Shown piece by piece: positions 1-10,061 of a DNA stretch of 58,744 nt. The notes below the pieces were generated by a model. The model was not told where the DNA came from, searched no databases, and was given only the letters and a program-made list of their open reading frames with translations. The number at the start of each line of letters is the position of its first letter. Position 1 is the stretch's first letter. Made by a program: the position numbers and the translations under genes. Source of the DNA: an uncultured Pelagibacteraceae bacterium (GTDB taxonomy: Bacteria; Pseudomonadota; Alphaproteobacteria; Pelagibacterales; Pelagibacteraceae); NCBI GenBank assembly GCA_902517175.1, contig CABYBM010000003.1:1-58744 (forward strand), given 5' to 3'.

Positions 1-1271
1 TTTAATCTTTCATGGTTTGGAATTTGTTGATACTTTTTAATATAATCTTTAAACCCATTTACCTCTAACATATTTCCTTTAGCATCTCTTATCTCAGTTA
101 TGCCATCAGTAAAAATATACATTGAGCTGTTTGAGAAATTAATTTTAGTTTCTTTGAATTTAAACTTAGGAGCAATGCCTAAAGGAGGTCCTGCTTCTTC
201 AAAATTAGAAAAGTTTCCATCTTTAGAATAAATTAAAGGAGGTTCGTGACCAGCGTTTGCTAAAGTTAATTCTTTTTTGTTGCTATCATAAATTCCAACG
301 AGCATTGTTACAAACATTCCTCTTGAAGTAGTTTCACAGATCTCTGTATTTAAAATATCTAAAAGACTTGCTGCAGAAAAATTTGTTTTACTTAAGCATC
401 TATAAAGACTAGATGCTTTTGACATTAGTAATGAAGATTTAATTCCTTTACCTGATACATCTGCAACTCCAAATCCATAAACTCCATTAGATAATTCTGA
501 AAAATTATAAAAATCTCCAGAAACAACTTTTGCAGGAATATTAATTCCAGCGATGGGAAAATTTTCTTTAATGTTTTGTGATAGTAATGTTTTTTGAATC
601 TCACCAACAATTTCTATTTCTTTTTCTATTCTATTTTTAATAATCAATTCTTTTGCCATCTTGGCATTTCTAATCGCTAATGCAGCTGGTCCAGATAAAG
701 TCTCTAAAAGTTTTCTGTCACTTTCTTCAAAAAGCTTATTGTCTGTCTTTTTATTTAGACAGTGAATGACACCAATACATTCATCTGAAACGATTAATGG
801 TGAACATAAAACAGAATAAGTTGTAAAATTAGTTTTATTATCTAAGTCAAAATAAAATTCAGCAATTTCTCTTACATCTTTTCTAACATCACCAACCCTA
901 ATACATTTTTTTATAAGTGCTGCTTTTCCCATCACTCCTTGTGTGATTGGTATTTCAAAATCTTCTAAATATGCTTGGTGTTTTGATGCAATACATTGAA
1001 AAGTTTGCTTATCATCATCAATTAAAAAAATGTTAGCTGCTTGAGCATTAATTCTTTTTATGATTAATTCTAATGAAGTTTGTAATGTTTCTTTTAAATC
1101 AAGAGTTTTTGCAAACTCCTGGCTCATTTTTGTAACTAATTCTAAATCTTTAACACTTGTATTATCAACTTTGATTGTTTCTTTTTTTTTAGTACCAAAA
1201 AACATGTTATTTATAAATTGATATTCATTAAATTTTTGATAGTTTTGAGAGTGATGGAACTCATTATTCAT
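1..1271 (-). CDS. GAF domain + PP2C/SpoIIE-type serine phosphatase (RsbU-like), truncated at the left window edge
   Basis: Own translation from the ATG at 1271 (not in the ORF track because no stop lies in the window): MNNEFHHSQNYQKF...; GAF-like middle, then SGDFYNF, VADVSGKGIKSSL, NAGHEPPLIY and FTDGITE typical of SpoIIE/PP2C phosphatases. Confidence 0.85.
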   Translation of the reverse strand, partial: MNNEFHHSQNYQKFNEYQFINNMFFGTKKKETIKVDNTSVKDLELVTKMSQEFAKTLDLKETLQTSLELIIKRINAQAANIFLIDDDKQTFQCIASKHQAYLEDFEIPITQGVMGKAALIKKCIRVGDVRKDVREIAEFYFDLDNKTNFTTYSVLCSPLIVSDECIGVIHCLNKKTDNKLFEESDRKLLETLSGPAALAIRNAKMAKELIIKNRIEKEIEIVGEIQKTLLSQNIKENFPIAGINIPAKVVSGDFYNFSELSNGVYGFGVADVSGKGIKSSLLMSKASSLYRCLSKTNFSAASLLDILNTEICETTSRGMFVTMLVGIYDSNKKELTLANAGHEPPLIYSKDGNFSNFEEAGPPLGIAPKFKFKETKINFSNSSMYIFTDGITEIRDAKGNMLEVNGFKDYIKKYQQIPNHERL

Positions 1272-1370
1272 AGTCCTAACTTCTATTTGCACCTTACAGA
1301 CGCAATTATGTTCGTACAATATTGCCTTGATGGCATCATAGAATTGTCCTCGAAAATTAAATTATAAGTT

Positions 1371-2135
1371 GTGTTATACCTTATAACATTTATTTTTGGA
1401 AGTATATGGGGTAGCTTTAGTAACGTATGTATTCATAGAATTCCTGAAAATATAAGTGTTGTCACAGGAAGATCTCACTGTCCAACTTGTAAAGCTCAAA
1501 TTAAATGGCACAACAACATTCCAATATTTTCTTATGTCCTTTTAAAAGCAAAATGCAGAGACTGTTCAGCTAAAATTGATAGTAGATACTTTATAGTAGA
1601 ATTAACATCGGCAATAAACTTTACAGTGATTTTTTATTTCTTTGGGATTTCGTTAACCACCCTTCTGTTTTTTATTTTAAGTATCTGTTTTGTGATTATT
1701 TTTTTTATTGATTTAAAACATTTTATTATTCCAAATGAGTTGACATACCCTTTGATGATAATAGGTTTATTAAAATCATTTGATCCAAATTTAAACACAA
1801 GCCTATTTCCAAATTTAGTTAACTCTTTAATAGGCGGTTTGTTTGGTTACGTAATCATTTGGTTAATAATTTCTATTTATAAAAAATTAAGAAACAAGGA
1901 AGGAATGGGCTTAGGGGATGCGAAGTTGCTGTCTGCAATTGGTTTTTGGTTTGGATGGGCTTCAATTCCTTTTATAATATTTTTTTCATCAGTCATTGCA
2001 CTTTTGAGTGTAGTACCAGATATAATTAAAAATAAAAAAAATCTTTCGTCTCAAATACCTTTTGGACCTCATATAATAATTGGATGCTTGATGTTCCTTG
2101 TATTCAATGAACAGATAAAGTTATATTTAAATTAA
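1371..2135 (+). CDS. pilD: Prepilin peptidase / N-methyltransferase (type IV prepilin leader peptidase), GTG start
   Basis: Two CxxC pairs (CPTC, CRDC), multi-TM, GMGLGDAKLL (GxGD aspartyl protease motif). Confidence 0.92.
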   Translation: MLYLITFIFGSIWGSFSNVCIHRIPENISVVTGRSHCPTCKAQIKWHNNIPIFSYVLLKAKCRDCSAKIDSRYFIVELTSAINFTVIFYFFGISLTTLLFFILSICFVIIFFIDLKHFIIPNELTYPLMIIGLLKSFDPNLNTSLFPNLVNSLIGGLFGYVIIWLIISIYKKLRNKEGMGLGDAKLLSAIGFWFGWASIPFIIFFSSVIALLSVVPDIIKNKKNLSSQIPFGPHIIIGCLMFLVFNEQIKLYLN

Positions 2136-2150
2136 CATAGATCAGTATAT

Positions 2151-2864
2151 ATGAAAAAGTTTCTTTCAATAATATTAATATTTACTTTACCTTTTTATAT
2201 ATTGGTTGAATTTATAGGAGACAGATTAATTAAAAATATATTAGAAGATAATATTTCAAGTTCATTAAATAGAAAAGTATTGATAAAAAAATTAAATATT
2301 GACTATTTGAGTGGTGAAGCTCAAGCCGAGAACATTAAGCTTCTTAATAAAAAATTTGATGGTTCTTTAGTAGAAATAGAATTTGTCAAAGTAAACTTAA
2401 ATGCATTTTCAATTTTTTCTAATGATATTTTGATTAATGATGTGCAATTAGAGAATATAAATTTAAATTACTATTTTAAATTTACTGACAGAATTACTTC
2501 AGATAACTTAAGAAATCTTCAGCAAGATTTGGAATTTAAAAATACCAACTCCCAATCTAGCAAATACTTTAATATAAATAATCTGGACGCAAAAAATATT
2601 ACTTTGGCTGTATTATCTTCTGATTTTGACTTTGAAAAAACTTTTTCAATTAGTGATATGAATTTTAAAAATATTGGTAATACGAAAGATAGTAAAAACT
2701 ACAAAGATATTTTAAAAAAGGTATTTAAAGACATGGTAGTTGATCTAAGAGAAAAAATTATAAGCAATAATTTACTAGATACTCTTGAAAACTTAAATAT
2801 CGAGGAAATTGAAAATAAAGTTAAAGACAAACTAAAAAATAAGCTTAAAAGTTTGATTAATTAA
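2151..2864 (+). CDS. Hypothetical membrane-anchored protein, AsmA/DUF748-like
   Basis: N-terminal hydrophobic anchor followed by AsmA-like text (LIKKLNIDYLSGEAQAENIKLLN). Confidence 0.5.
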   Translation: MKKFLSIILIFTLPFYILVEFIGDRLIKNILEDNISSSLNRKVLIKKLNIDYLSGEAQAENIKLLNKKFDGSLVEIEFVKVNLNAFSIFSNDILINDVQLENINLNYYFKFTDRITSDNLRNLQQDLEFKNTNSQSSKYFNINNLDAKNITLAVLSSDFDFEKTFSISDMNFKNIGNTKDSKNYKDILKKVFKDMVVDLREKIISNNLLDTLENLNIEEIENKVKDKLKNKLKSLIN

Positions 2865-3101
2865 ATGAATACCTTTTTATTTATCAATATAGTTATTGCA
2901 GCTTTAAACATATTTATTTTAGTGTATGCATATTCTTTAAATTTTTTCCCAATTAAGTGGAGAAAAAAAGTTAAACAAGAAACAATTGTTGGTTTAGCAA
3001 TTATATTTATTACGATGCTTAATATGTTTGTGTGGATAATTTATTTTTATTATAAATTATTTAAACCTCTTAAAATTATTGAAGGACTAATTTTAGCTTA
3101 A
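2865..3101 (+). CDS. Small two-TM hypothetical membrane protein
   Basis: 78-aa ORF starting directly after the previous stop, two hydrophobic segments. Confidence 0.55.
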   Translation: MNTFLFINIVIAALNIFILVYAYSLNFFPIKWRKKVKQETIVGLAIIFITMLNMFVWIIYFYYKLFKPLKIIEGLILA

Positions 3102-6100
3102 TTAATAGCCGGTATCTCTCCAGCCGCCTTTATTAGATAAAACTTCACCAGCCACTGCTAATATTGAGTATAATGTATCAGGATTTTCGCTAGGTCCTGC
3201 GACGTTTGCATAAAGTTTGTCTCCAAATATTACTAATTCAGATAAAACCCCTTTTCTAACAAATGTACAATTACTTCCATTTGCAGATGCACCTTTAACA
3301 AGTTTATGTGAATTATTAGTTCCACACTCGTCATCTGCTACGCAAATATATGCATTACCAATATTACACCTGTTTACTCCTGGCGGTGGCTCATAAACTG
3401 GAAAATATACTTGTCCTTTAAATAAAGTTGGTGGAGCAGATGCTTTTCGATGAGTATTGTTATCACCTTGTGTATCTAAATGAATTACCCAAGCACTTTC
3501 TGCATTTGGACAAAGTGATCCATCAGTGTCCCCTGTAACATCTGAACAAACAGTTGCATCATCTATCGACTTAGCATTATTAGCTCCCTGATGAGCAAGA
3601 GTAGTAAAATCTGGATTAGTGAATGAAGGAATAGTAACTCCATTTAGATGTTTAAAATATGGGAAATCAAAATCTCTAACACCATATAAAATATTATCCA
3701 TATTACGGTCCATGGCACCTAAAGAATTAAAGTCTCCCGTACCACCAAACAACCAAAAATCTTTTGTTGTCACTCCTATACCTGCATCCATTGAGAAAAA
3801 AGTGTAACGTTGATTAGTAGTATTGGCATTTAATCTAAACAAAGTTGTTTGATCAAATAACTTAGCATCGTTTTCTGTAGAGTCTGTTAAATTTATTTTA
3901 GTAATTTTTCCTTCTCTATCGTTAATATAAACCATTGCTCCACGCCAAGGAATTCCAAATGCAGTATCTGGAGTAATCACAAGTGGAGAGGTTGGAACTG
4001 CATTATTAATATCGCTACCGTTAGGTGTTGCGATCACATCATTTCCAATTACTACACCGTCTGGTGAAGTATCAACAATTGTAATTGGCCCGCCGTTTTG
4101 GTCTCCCCCATAGATTTTTCCTGGTTCCTCCAAATTGTCTAATTCAACCATAAATAAAGCAGAGCCCGCACATAAGTTATTATTAGCCATTCCAGCACCC
4201 ATAATAGCAACATATTTATCATTTGCTGGATCACTTCTTTCACTTTCAATGTCAGATGGTAATTTTACAATTCTAGGTGTTGACCAAGTTTCTCCTAATT
4301 TACTATAGTCAAAGTAAGGATCTATTCCTGTCGCTACTGTACAAGAGGTTTGAATAAAAATATTATTTGTTAATCTTGTTTCATTATCACTGATACCTCC
4401 TGGATTATTAATTTTGTCTTCTGGGAAAGTAATTACAAATTGACCATTAACCATTTTTGCATCTGAAAACGCGACAGGTTTAAATTCACCTTCAACCAAT
4501 TCTGTAACATTTAATTTATTTGGATCTATTGAGACGTTATCTGGTGTGTCAAAGAAAATATCATTAAAAGTAAATGTTTTTCCTACATAACAAGATGCAG
4601 TACCATCAGTCCTAAAATTATTAGTTGCATCTTCATTTGATTGACAAGCAGCTATTGCATCTTGTTGAGTAGTTACTCCAGAATCAAGTCCACCATCAGT
4701 ATTAATGGCAGAATCTAAATTATCCTGCGCCTTTTCTGCTTCCTCTGAAAGGCTTAAGGAAGCTGAACTTGAGTAATATTCTTCTGATCTAACTTCTCCT
4801 TCATAATCCATAATATATACAACATTGTTAATATAATCATTGTATACAGAGAACATATGTAACGGTCCTAAACCATCTTTTACTATTGGTTCAGTTACAT
4901 CTAAAACTGAAAAACCTGATCCACCACGACCAAATGGTTGAAATAATATCGTATGCCAACTAGCTGAGCTTTCAGGTTCCCCTTCAGGAGTTAAACCTTT
5001 CATAAACACGTCGTGAACAATTGGGGAGCCATCTACTCCAAATATTGCGTTACTACCTCCTTGATACCCATCAACTTTGCCATCAAGGTTAGCATTTATT
5101 AATGTGGGTAATTTTCCAACTAAGAATGGTGGAAGGAACGCCCATTCTTCATCACCAGTTTCTGCATTAAATGCATGAAGTAATCCACTGTTAGAACCTG
5201 CATACAAAACATTTCTTCTATTTTCATGTTGATTTCTAAAGGCTTGGTAATTATTTATAGTTCTAAAGTATGCTTCCTGATTGTTATCAGTAAATTGAGT
5301 ATTTCCATCTGGTGCCCCAATTTCAATTAGTTGAGAATGATATATATCCCCTAACACATGTTCTCTTAACTCTGTTGTGTCACAATTTCCATTATAATCA
5401 AAAAAATCTTGACCAGCTAAAAAACGCAGAAGTCCATCACGTTCATCATCTGTGGTATCATTCCCACCACAATAAGAGGATGAAGTATGGTAATTTGAAA
5501 GTTCAAATCCTAATCTTGTCATCTCCCCTTCTAATAAATGTGCAGTAGTGTCACTAACATTATCCCAATTACCGATATAATCGAAAGATGGATCTGAAAG
5601 TGGTGTCCAAATATTTCTAAGATCACTTATGCTTGGATCAGCTGCTCCTCCTGAAGATTGAGATCTCACTTGAACTGCCGCATCCCAATTTCCTGGCGCA
5701 TCTGCATCATGCTCAACTGTTCCGTCAGCATTTAATGTTTTTCTTAAAATAGTTCCTTTCCACTCACCAAATTGTTCATAAGCGAATTGTGCTTGGTATA
5801 ATGAGCCACCCTCCTGAACAGTTGCTGTAATTGAAGGTGCAGTAAATGCTAAACGCTCAGCTAAAATTTGTCTAATCTTTTGTTGAAGTTCTGTTTTAAG
5901 TGCTTGAGGAGTTCTTGCAACAATAGTTGGTTCACAATCTTCACCGCCAGCATTGTCACATGAACCATGAACAGCTAATGCATCAAAATATGCCATACCT
6001 CTTGCATCAATTCCATCTCCATAAGCAACCATTAAAGTTTTAACACCTAATTCATTTCTTAATCTAGTAATTCTAGGGGCAGCTTGTCCTCTAAATTGGT

Positions 6101-7754
6101 CTAGAACTCCCGTACCACCTGTAAATTTTCCATCCCCAATGACTATTACGAAATTTAATTGACAATCAGAATTTGGATCATGCGGCGAAACTGGGCCAAA
6201 AAAATAATCATGAGCCATTTGGGACCAAGCATTAGCATCTGTTTTTCCATCAATAGTTATCGTTGAAAGATATGGGATTATTTTTGCTGCACCTTCAGGG
6301 CTGATTCCAACCTGAAAACAAGAATCTTTGTCACAAATTCTGCTTCTACCATCTGGATGATTACCTTGCCATCCACCATAATATGGAGCCCCACCATTCC
6401 AATGACCAAAACCAAAATTTGCACCACTTGTCAAAGAGGTATCAGTAAGAATTGCTGTTATTGCTTTTTGTGCACCTTGTAACCTTGATAGTTTTGGGCC
6501 TCCATATTGTATTTGCCATGCACTATCTCTTCCTGCAGCAGTGAAACTGGCTTCTGTTAGCTCATCAACATAACCATTATGACTAAAAATAAGTCTTCCA
6601 TTTGAAACCTGTAAGCCAGTTATATCATCACTAATTCTAATATCATCAGCATCTAAATTACCTGCAGATGCCGAATTTGATAATCCACTACTTGTTCCAG
6701 CGGATGCAGTGATTCTGCAAGTGGTATTTGAAGTCCATTCTACTCTGTGAATTCTTCTCTTACCCTTATGACCTCCAACATAAAACACATTGTCAGAGCT
6801 GCTTGAAAAATCCCAACGAGCGAAATAACCAATGCTACTTCCGTGACCCCTGCAATATCTAAAATTTGAATCTCTGCCATCATCTATTACTGGTATTCCA
6901 TCAAAATCTAAAGTATTATAACCATATAAATGACCATTAGCAGAAATATAAATTTTAGTGGCGTCACTGCTTAACCTAATCGTCCATCCATTATATAATC
7001 TTCCATATGCATCACTTCTCCCTTTACCTCTGCCAGCCACTTGAAAACATGTACCATCAGTAATATTACAGCTTAATTGGTAGGCACCTTTTTTCACCCC
7101 TCCCTTACCAAATGCTGCTAAAATAAGATCTCCACTTGAATCTGTAGCGGTGTCATAACCTAATATTTGACTAGAGTTAGTAGGAGTTATTGCAAGTCTA
7201 CATCTATATTGATTATCAAGAGCAATTATTGATGTCGACCCACTTTTATCGTATTGAGCGACAAATAATAAATTTTCATTAGAAATTGTTGTTCCGGCAA
7301 CACTAACACCGGTATGATATCTTACTTCGTGCATTCGAACAAATCTGCCAATATAGTGGTTAGTAGTCCTCGACCCATCTCTTATACGATGATCACAACG
7401 CTGATCAGTACTACTGTTAGACCACCATCTATCTCTTGTATAACTTCCCCCTAATTGATCTGTCCCTGTAATATTAAGTTTTGTACCTGCGCTATCAAAA
7501 AGTATCAACCCACCATCTTTACTATCAGTAGACGCTAAAACTCTATTGCCATTTCCATCGATGGCAAATGAGGATTGGTCAGGTATTGCATCTCCTATTT
7601 TATTTTTCATACTCTTGGAACTATCTAATAGAATTAAAATATTAGCTGGAACATCACCTTCACCAGATCCTGGTGGTAACGGTTTTGCATAAGTTAATTG
7701 ATTAAAGTTTAAAAGTAGAATTAAAAGAATAAAAATTTTAAATAATCTTTTCAT
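3102..7754 (-). CDS. pilY1: PilY1-family type IV pilus tip protein with vWA-like MIDAS
   Basis: Signal peptide, DSSKS MIDAS motif, C-terminal PilY1 domain (NVLYAGSNSGLLHAFNAETGDEEWAFLPPFLV...IFGVDGSPIVHDV), flanked by minor pilins. Confidence 0.92.
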   Translation of the reverse strand: MKRLFKIFILLILLLNFNQLTYAKPLPPGSGEGDVPANILILLDSSKSMKNKIGDAIPDQSSFAIDGNGNRVLASTDSKDGGLILFDSAGTKLNITGTDQLGGSYTRDRWWSNSSTDQRCDHRIRDGSRTTNHYIGRFVRMHEVRYHTGVSVAGTTISNENLLFVAQYDKSGSTSIIALDNQYRCRLAITPTNSSQILGYDTATDSSGDLILAAFGKGGVKKGAYQLSCNITDGTCFQVAGRGKGRSDAYGRLYNGWTIRLSSDATKIYISANGHLYGYNTLDFDGIPVIDDGRDSNFRYCRGHGSSIGYFARWDFSSSSDNVFYVGGHKGKRRIHRVEWTSNTTCRITASAGTSSGLSNSASAGNLDADDIRISDDITGLQVSNGRLIFSHNGYVDELTEASFTAAGRDSAWQIQYGGPKLSRLQGAQKAITAILTDTSLTSGANFGFGHWNGGAPYYGGWQGNHPDGRSRICDKDSCFQVGISPEGAAKIIPYLSTITIDGKTDANAWSQMAHDYFFGPVSPHDPNSDCQLNFVIVIGDGKFTGGTGVLDQFRGQAAPRITRLRNELGVKTLMVAYGDGIDARGMAYFDALAVHGSCDNAGGEDCEPTIVARTPQALKTELQQKIRQILAERLAFTAPSITATVQEGGSLYQAQFAYEQFGEWKGTILRKTLNADGTVEHDADAPGNWDAAVQVRSQSSGGAADPSISDLRNIWTPLSDPSFDYIGNWDNVSDTTAHLLEGEMTRLGFELSNYHTSSSYCGGNDTTDDERDGLLRFLAGQDFFDYNGNCDTTELREHVLGDIYHSQLIEIGAPDGNTQFTDNNQEAYFRTINNYQAFRNQHENRRNVLYAGSNSGLLHAFNAETGDEEWAFLPPFLVGKLPTLINANLDGKVDGYQGGSNAIFGVDGSPIVHDVFMKGLTPEGEPESSASWHTILFQPFGRGGSGFSVLDVTEPIVKDGLGPLHMFSVYNDYINNVVYIMDYEGEVRSEEYYSSSASLSLSEEAEKAQDNLDSAINTDGGLDSGVTTQQDAIAACQSNEDATNNFRTDGTASCYVGKTFTFNDIFFDTPDNVSIDPNKLNVTELVEGEFKPVAFSDAKMVNGQFVITFPEDKINNPGGISDNETRLTNNIFIQTSCTVATGIDPYFDYSKLGETWSTPRIVKLPSDIESERSDPANDKYVAIMGAGMANNNLCAGSALFMVELDNLEEPGKIYGGDQNGGPITIVDTSPDGVVIGNDVIATPNGSDINNAVPTSPLVITPDTAFGIPWRGAMVYINDREGKITKINLTDSTENDAKLFDQTTLFRLNANTTNQRYTFFSMDAGIGVTTKDFWLFGGTGDFNSLGAMDRNMDNILYGVRDFDFPYFKHLNGVTIPSFTNPDFTTLAHQGANNAKSIDDATVCSDVTGDTDGSLCPNAESAWVIHLDTQGDNNTHRKASAPPTLFKGQVYFPVYEPPPGVNRCNIGNAYICVADDECGTNNSHKLVKGASANGSNCTFVRKGVLSELVIFGDKLYANVAGPSENPDTLYSILAVAGEVLSNKGGWRDTGY

Positions 7755-7757
7755 AAA

Positions 7758-8282
7758 TTAAAACATCTCTACTATATCTGGATCAGCTAATAGACTAAAA
7801 TAATCTTCTTTCGAAATAATTAGCTGTTCATAAATCCCATTAAAATCCTGTACTCGTCCATAAAGTACCATGTTAACTATAGTGGACATGTTAATAGCTC
7901 CAATCCATTCATCATTAATAACTTGATCAGTTGTATAACCTAAATTTGTTCTTGCAAAATTTAAAATTCTATTATCTTTGGCTTCACCTGGCATACCTGA
8001 AAGTTCTGTTCCAATAATTTTACCTTCTCTAATAAAAACTTTTATAAAAGTATTTTCTAATTGAGAATTTTTGCATAAGTTATTGCTTGCATACATTTTA
8101 GAATATGTGAAAATCTTAGTGTCATTATCATCTGAAGGCTCATCTAAATAGTCATATTTATCAATAATATTTGAAACTGGAGTGCCAATTTGTTCTTTTA
8201 AAAATTCACATGCAATAGCAAAATTTGGTAAGCTGAGATTTGCCAAAAACAATATTAAAATAGATTTTAAAAAAAATTTCAT
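7758..8282 (-). CDS. Secreted protein of unknown function embedded in the pilus cluster
   Basis: Signal peptide (MKFFLKSILILFLANLSLPNFAIA); 3 bp from pilY1; no family recognised. Confidence 0.6.
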   Translation of the reverse strand: MKFFLKSILILFLANLSLPNFAIACEFLKEQIGTPVSNIIDKYDYLDEPSDDNDTKIFTYSKMYASNNLCKNSQLENTFIKVFIREGKIIGTELSGMPGEAKDNRILNFARTNLGYTTDQVINDEWIGAINMSTIVNMVLYGRVQDFNGIYEQLIISKEDYFSLLADPDIVEMF

Positions 8283-8349
8283 TTTATTTTTTTAACAAAA
8301 CAGTAAAAATTAATAAATATTAATATTTAAATATATCACCATTTTAGGT

Positions 8350-9123
8350 TTAGCCTGATAAAATTACTAATGTTTCTAAGGGTATTAAGATTTCAGGATC
8401 ATCTATATCATTAAGTGCTGTGCCTTTTGGCATGAAATATCCGCACCCATATAATTTGTATGCATTTCCCTGCTGTTGGGCATTAGTAGATGTTTTTTTT
8501 AAACTGGCACCAGCACCTTTAAAAGTTGATCTTCCAACATTGATGGCAAAAAATTCCCATCTGTATCTTTTCATATGATTAATTTCTTCATCAGAAGCAC
8601 TTTCAGCATTTAATATAGGTTCAATTAATTCTCCAAAATTCCAAAGTGTTTGATGAACGGCAACTAATGTATTGCCAGCATCATCTTTAAGTAGGTTTCT
8701 AAAGCTAGTAGAACAAGGAGTACTCAATACATTAGTTATGTTTGTCGGTATCCCTCTCCCATTTGGCCAAGGAGAGCTTCCATCTGTATGTCTTGCAAAA
8801 CCGCCATTACCAGATGCTAAAGTTTGTAATTGGGCAACATAATTATTGTGTGCTTCTAATTCTTGAGCAGTTGCACCAGCACCAGGAGGAGTTAATCCAC
8901 CTGGATCTACCCAGGGACCCATCATTTGATTAATTAAATATTTTTCAGCTTCAAGCAAAGCATGTTCGGCTACGTAAAATGTTTGTTGATATTCATCACT
9001 GGTATTATTGCTTTGATGGTCGCTAGAAGAAATTACAATCAAGCTCCCACCCATTAGAGACATCACCAGTAAAAGCACAAGTGATAAAATAAGAGTAAAA
9101 CCTTTTTGATTATTTTTATTCAT
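8350..9123 (-). CDS. pilX: PilX-like minor pilin
   Basis: Prepilin N-terminus KG|FTLILSLVLLLVMSLMGGSL, lacking Glu5 as is typical of PilX/GspK; locus context. Confidence 0.8.
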   Translation of the reverse strand: MNKNNQKGFTLILSLVLLLVMSLMGGSLIVISSSDHQSNNTSDEYQQTFYVAEHALLEAEKYLINQMMGPWVDPGGLTPPGAGATAQELEAHNNYVAQLQTLASGNGGFARHTDGSSPWPNGRGIPTNITNVLSTPCSTSFRNLLKDDAGNTLVAVHQTLWNFGELIEPILNAESASDEEINHMKRYRWEFFAINVGRSTFKGAGASLKKTSTNAQQQGNAYKLYGCGYFMPKGTALNDIDDPEILIPLETLVILSG

Positions 9124-10061
9124 TAAAAAATTCCATCATCAACAATGTTTCTTGTATATACTGTAACAACTACGTTATCCCTTAAATATCTATCTGAATA
9201 TTTTTTAACTGTTCTTGAAAATCCACTTAACTGTCTTTCATTTCCCTGCCTTGCATCAAACCTAAAAAATTCTTTTTCTGATCTGAATGCTAATCTAATA
9301 TCTACAGATCTAACTTTATATAAATTTTTTCTAGCACTATCATTAGATGGGTTAGGGTTAGGTGAAAGTTTTTTTCCTTCTTTATCAAGAGCTATAAACT
9401 CCATGTCTTCGACGTAATCTTTTACTAATTGTTTATGATAACACTCACTACAATCACTTACCCAATTTCCTTCTCTGGGCCAAGTAGCTGTATCTGAACT
9501 CCTAGATTGTCGCCAACTTATCTTGGATTTATAAACTGCATATCTTTTGTTTTGGCCATCAGCATCTTGAGTAGGTAAGGCATAATAAGTTACTTTATAT
9601 CTTTTATAGGGCTGGAGTTTGTCAATTTGATTAAAGTCGTCAAAGACAATGTGAATTTTATCACAACATAGATCTCCAATATCATTTTTAGCTACTGGTG
9701 TTGGAACAGTATCACCAATGTTGTGACCTAGTTGATTTTGTATAATTACTAAGGGATCATGACTTTCTTTAATTGAAGTCGCTCCCCCAATGAATTCTAA
9801 GTAGCTTTGTTCAGGATAACCTAATTCATTTGTTCCAAGATAATATTTAAATCCTGACATTCTAATATCTCGAATTAATAATTCTACCAAATCTCTTGAT
9901 GATCTACTAATCTTTGCTTTGTCAACAACTTGATTGTAACTAGTATTAATAATTGTATAAGTTGAATACATTGCAGCCATCATCAATGATGAAACGACTA
10001 CTGCAATCAACATTTCAACTAAAGTAAGCCCTACAATATTTTTTAAATATTTTTTTTTCAT
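9123..10061 (-). CDS. pilW: PilW-like minor pilin
   Basis: VG|LTLVEMLIAVVVSSLMMAAMYSTY prepilin motif; order between pilX and pilV. Confidence 0.82.
   Translation of the reverse strand: MKKKYLKNIVGLTLVEMLIAVVVSSLMMAAMYSTYTIINTSYNQVVDKAKISRSSRDLVELLIRDIRMSGFKYYLGTNELGYPEQSYLEFIGGATSIKESHDPLVIIQNQLGHNIGDTVPTPVAKNDIGDLCCDKIHIVFDDFNQIDKLQPYKRYKVTYYALPTQDADGQNKRYAVYKSKISWRQSRSSDTATWPREGNWVSDCSECYHKQLVKDYVEDMEFIALDKEGKKLSPNPNPSNDSARKNLYKVRSVDIRLAFRSEKEFFRFDARQGNERQLSGFSRTVKKYSDRYLRDNVVVTVYTRNIVDDGIF

Noticed and set aside
425-610. 61-aa minus-strand ORF
   Set aside because: Lies out of frame inside the truncated GAF/PP2C phosphatase gene on the same strand; no protein-like features.
5312-5548. 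78-aa plus-strand ORF inside pilY1
   Set aside because: Antisense to pilY1; His-rich artefact of the complementary strand with no conserved motif.
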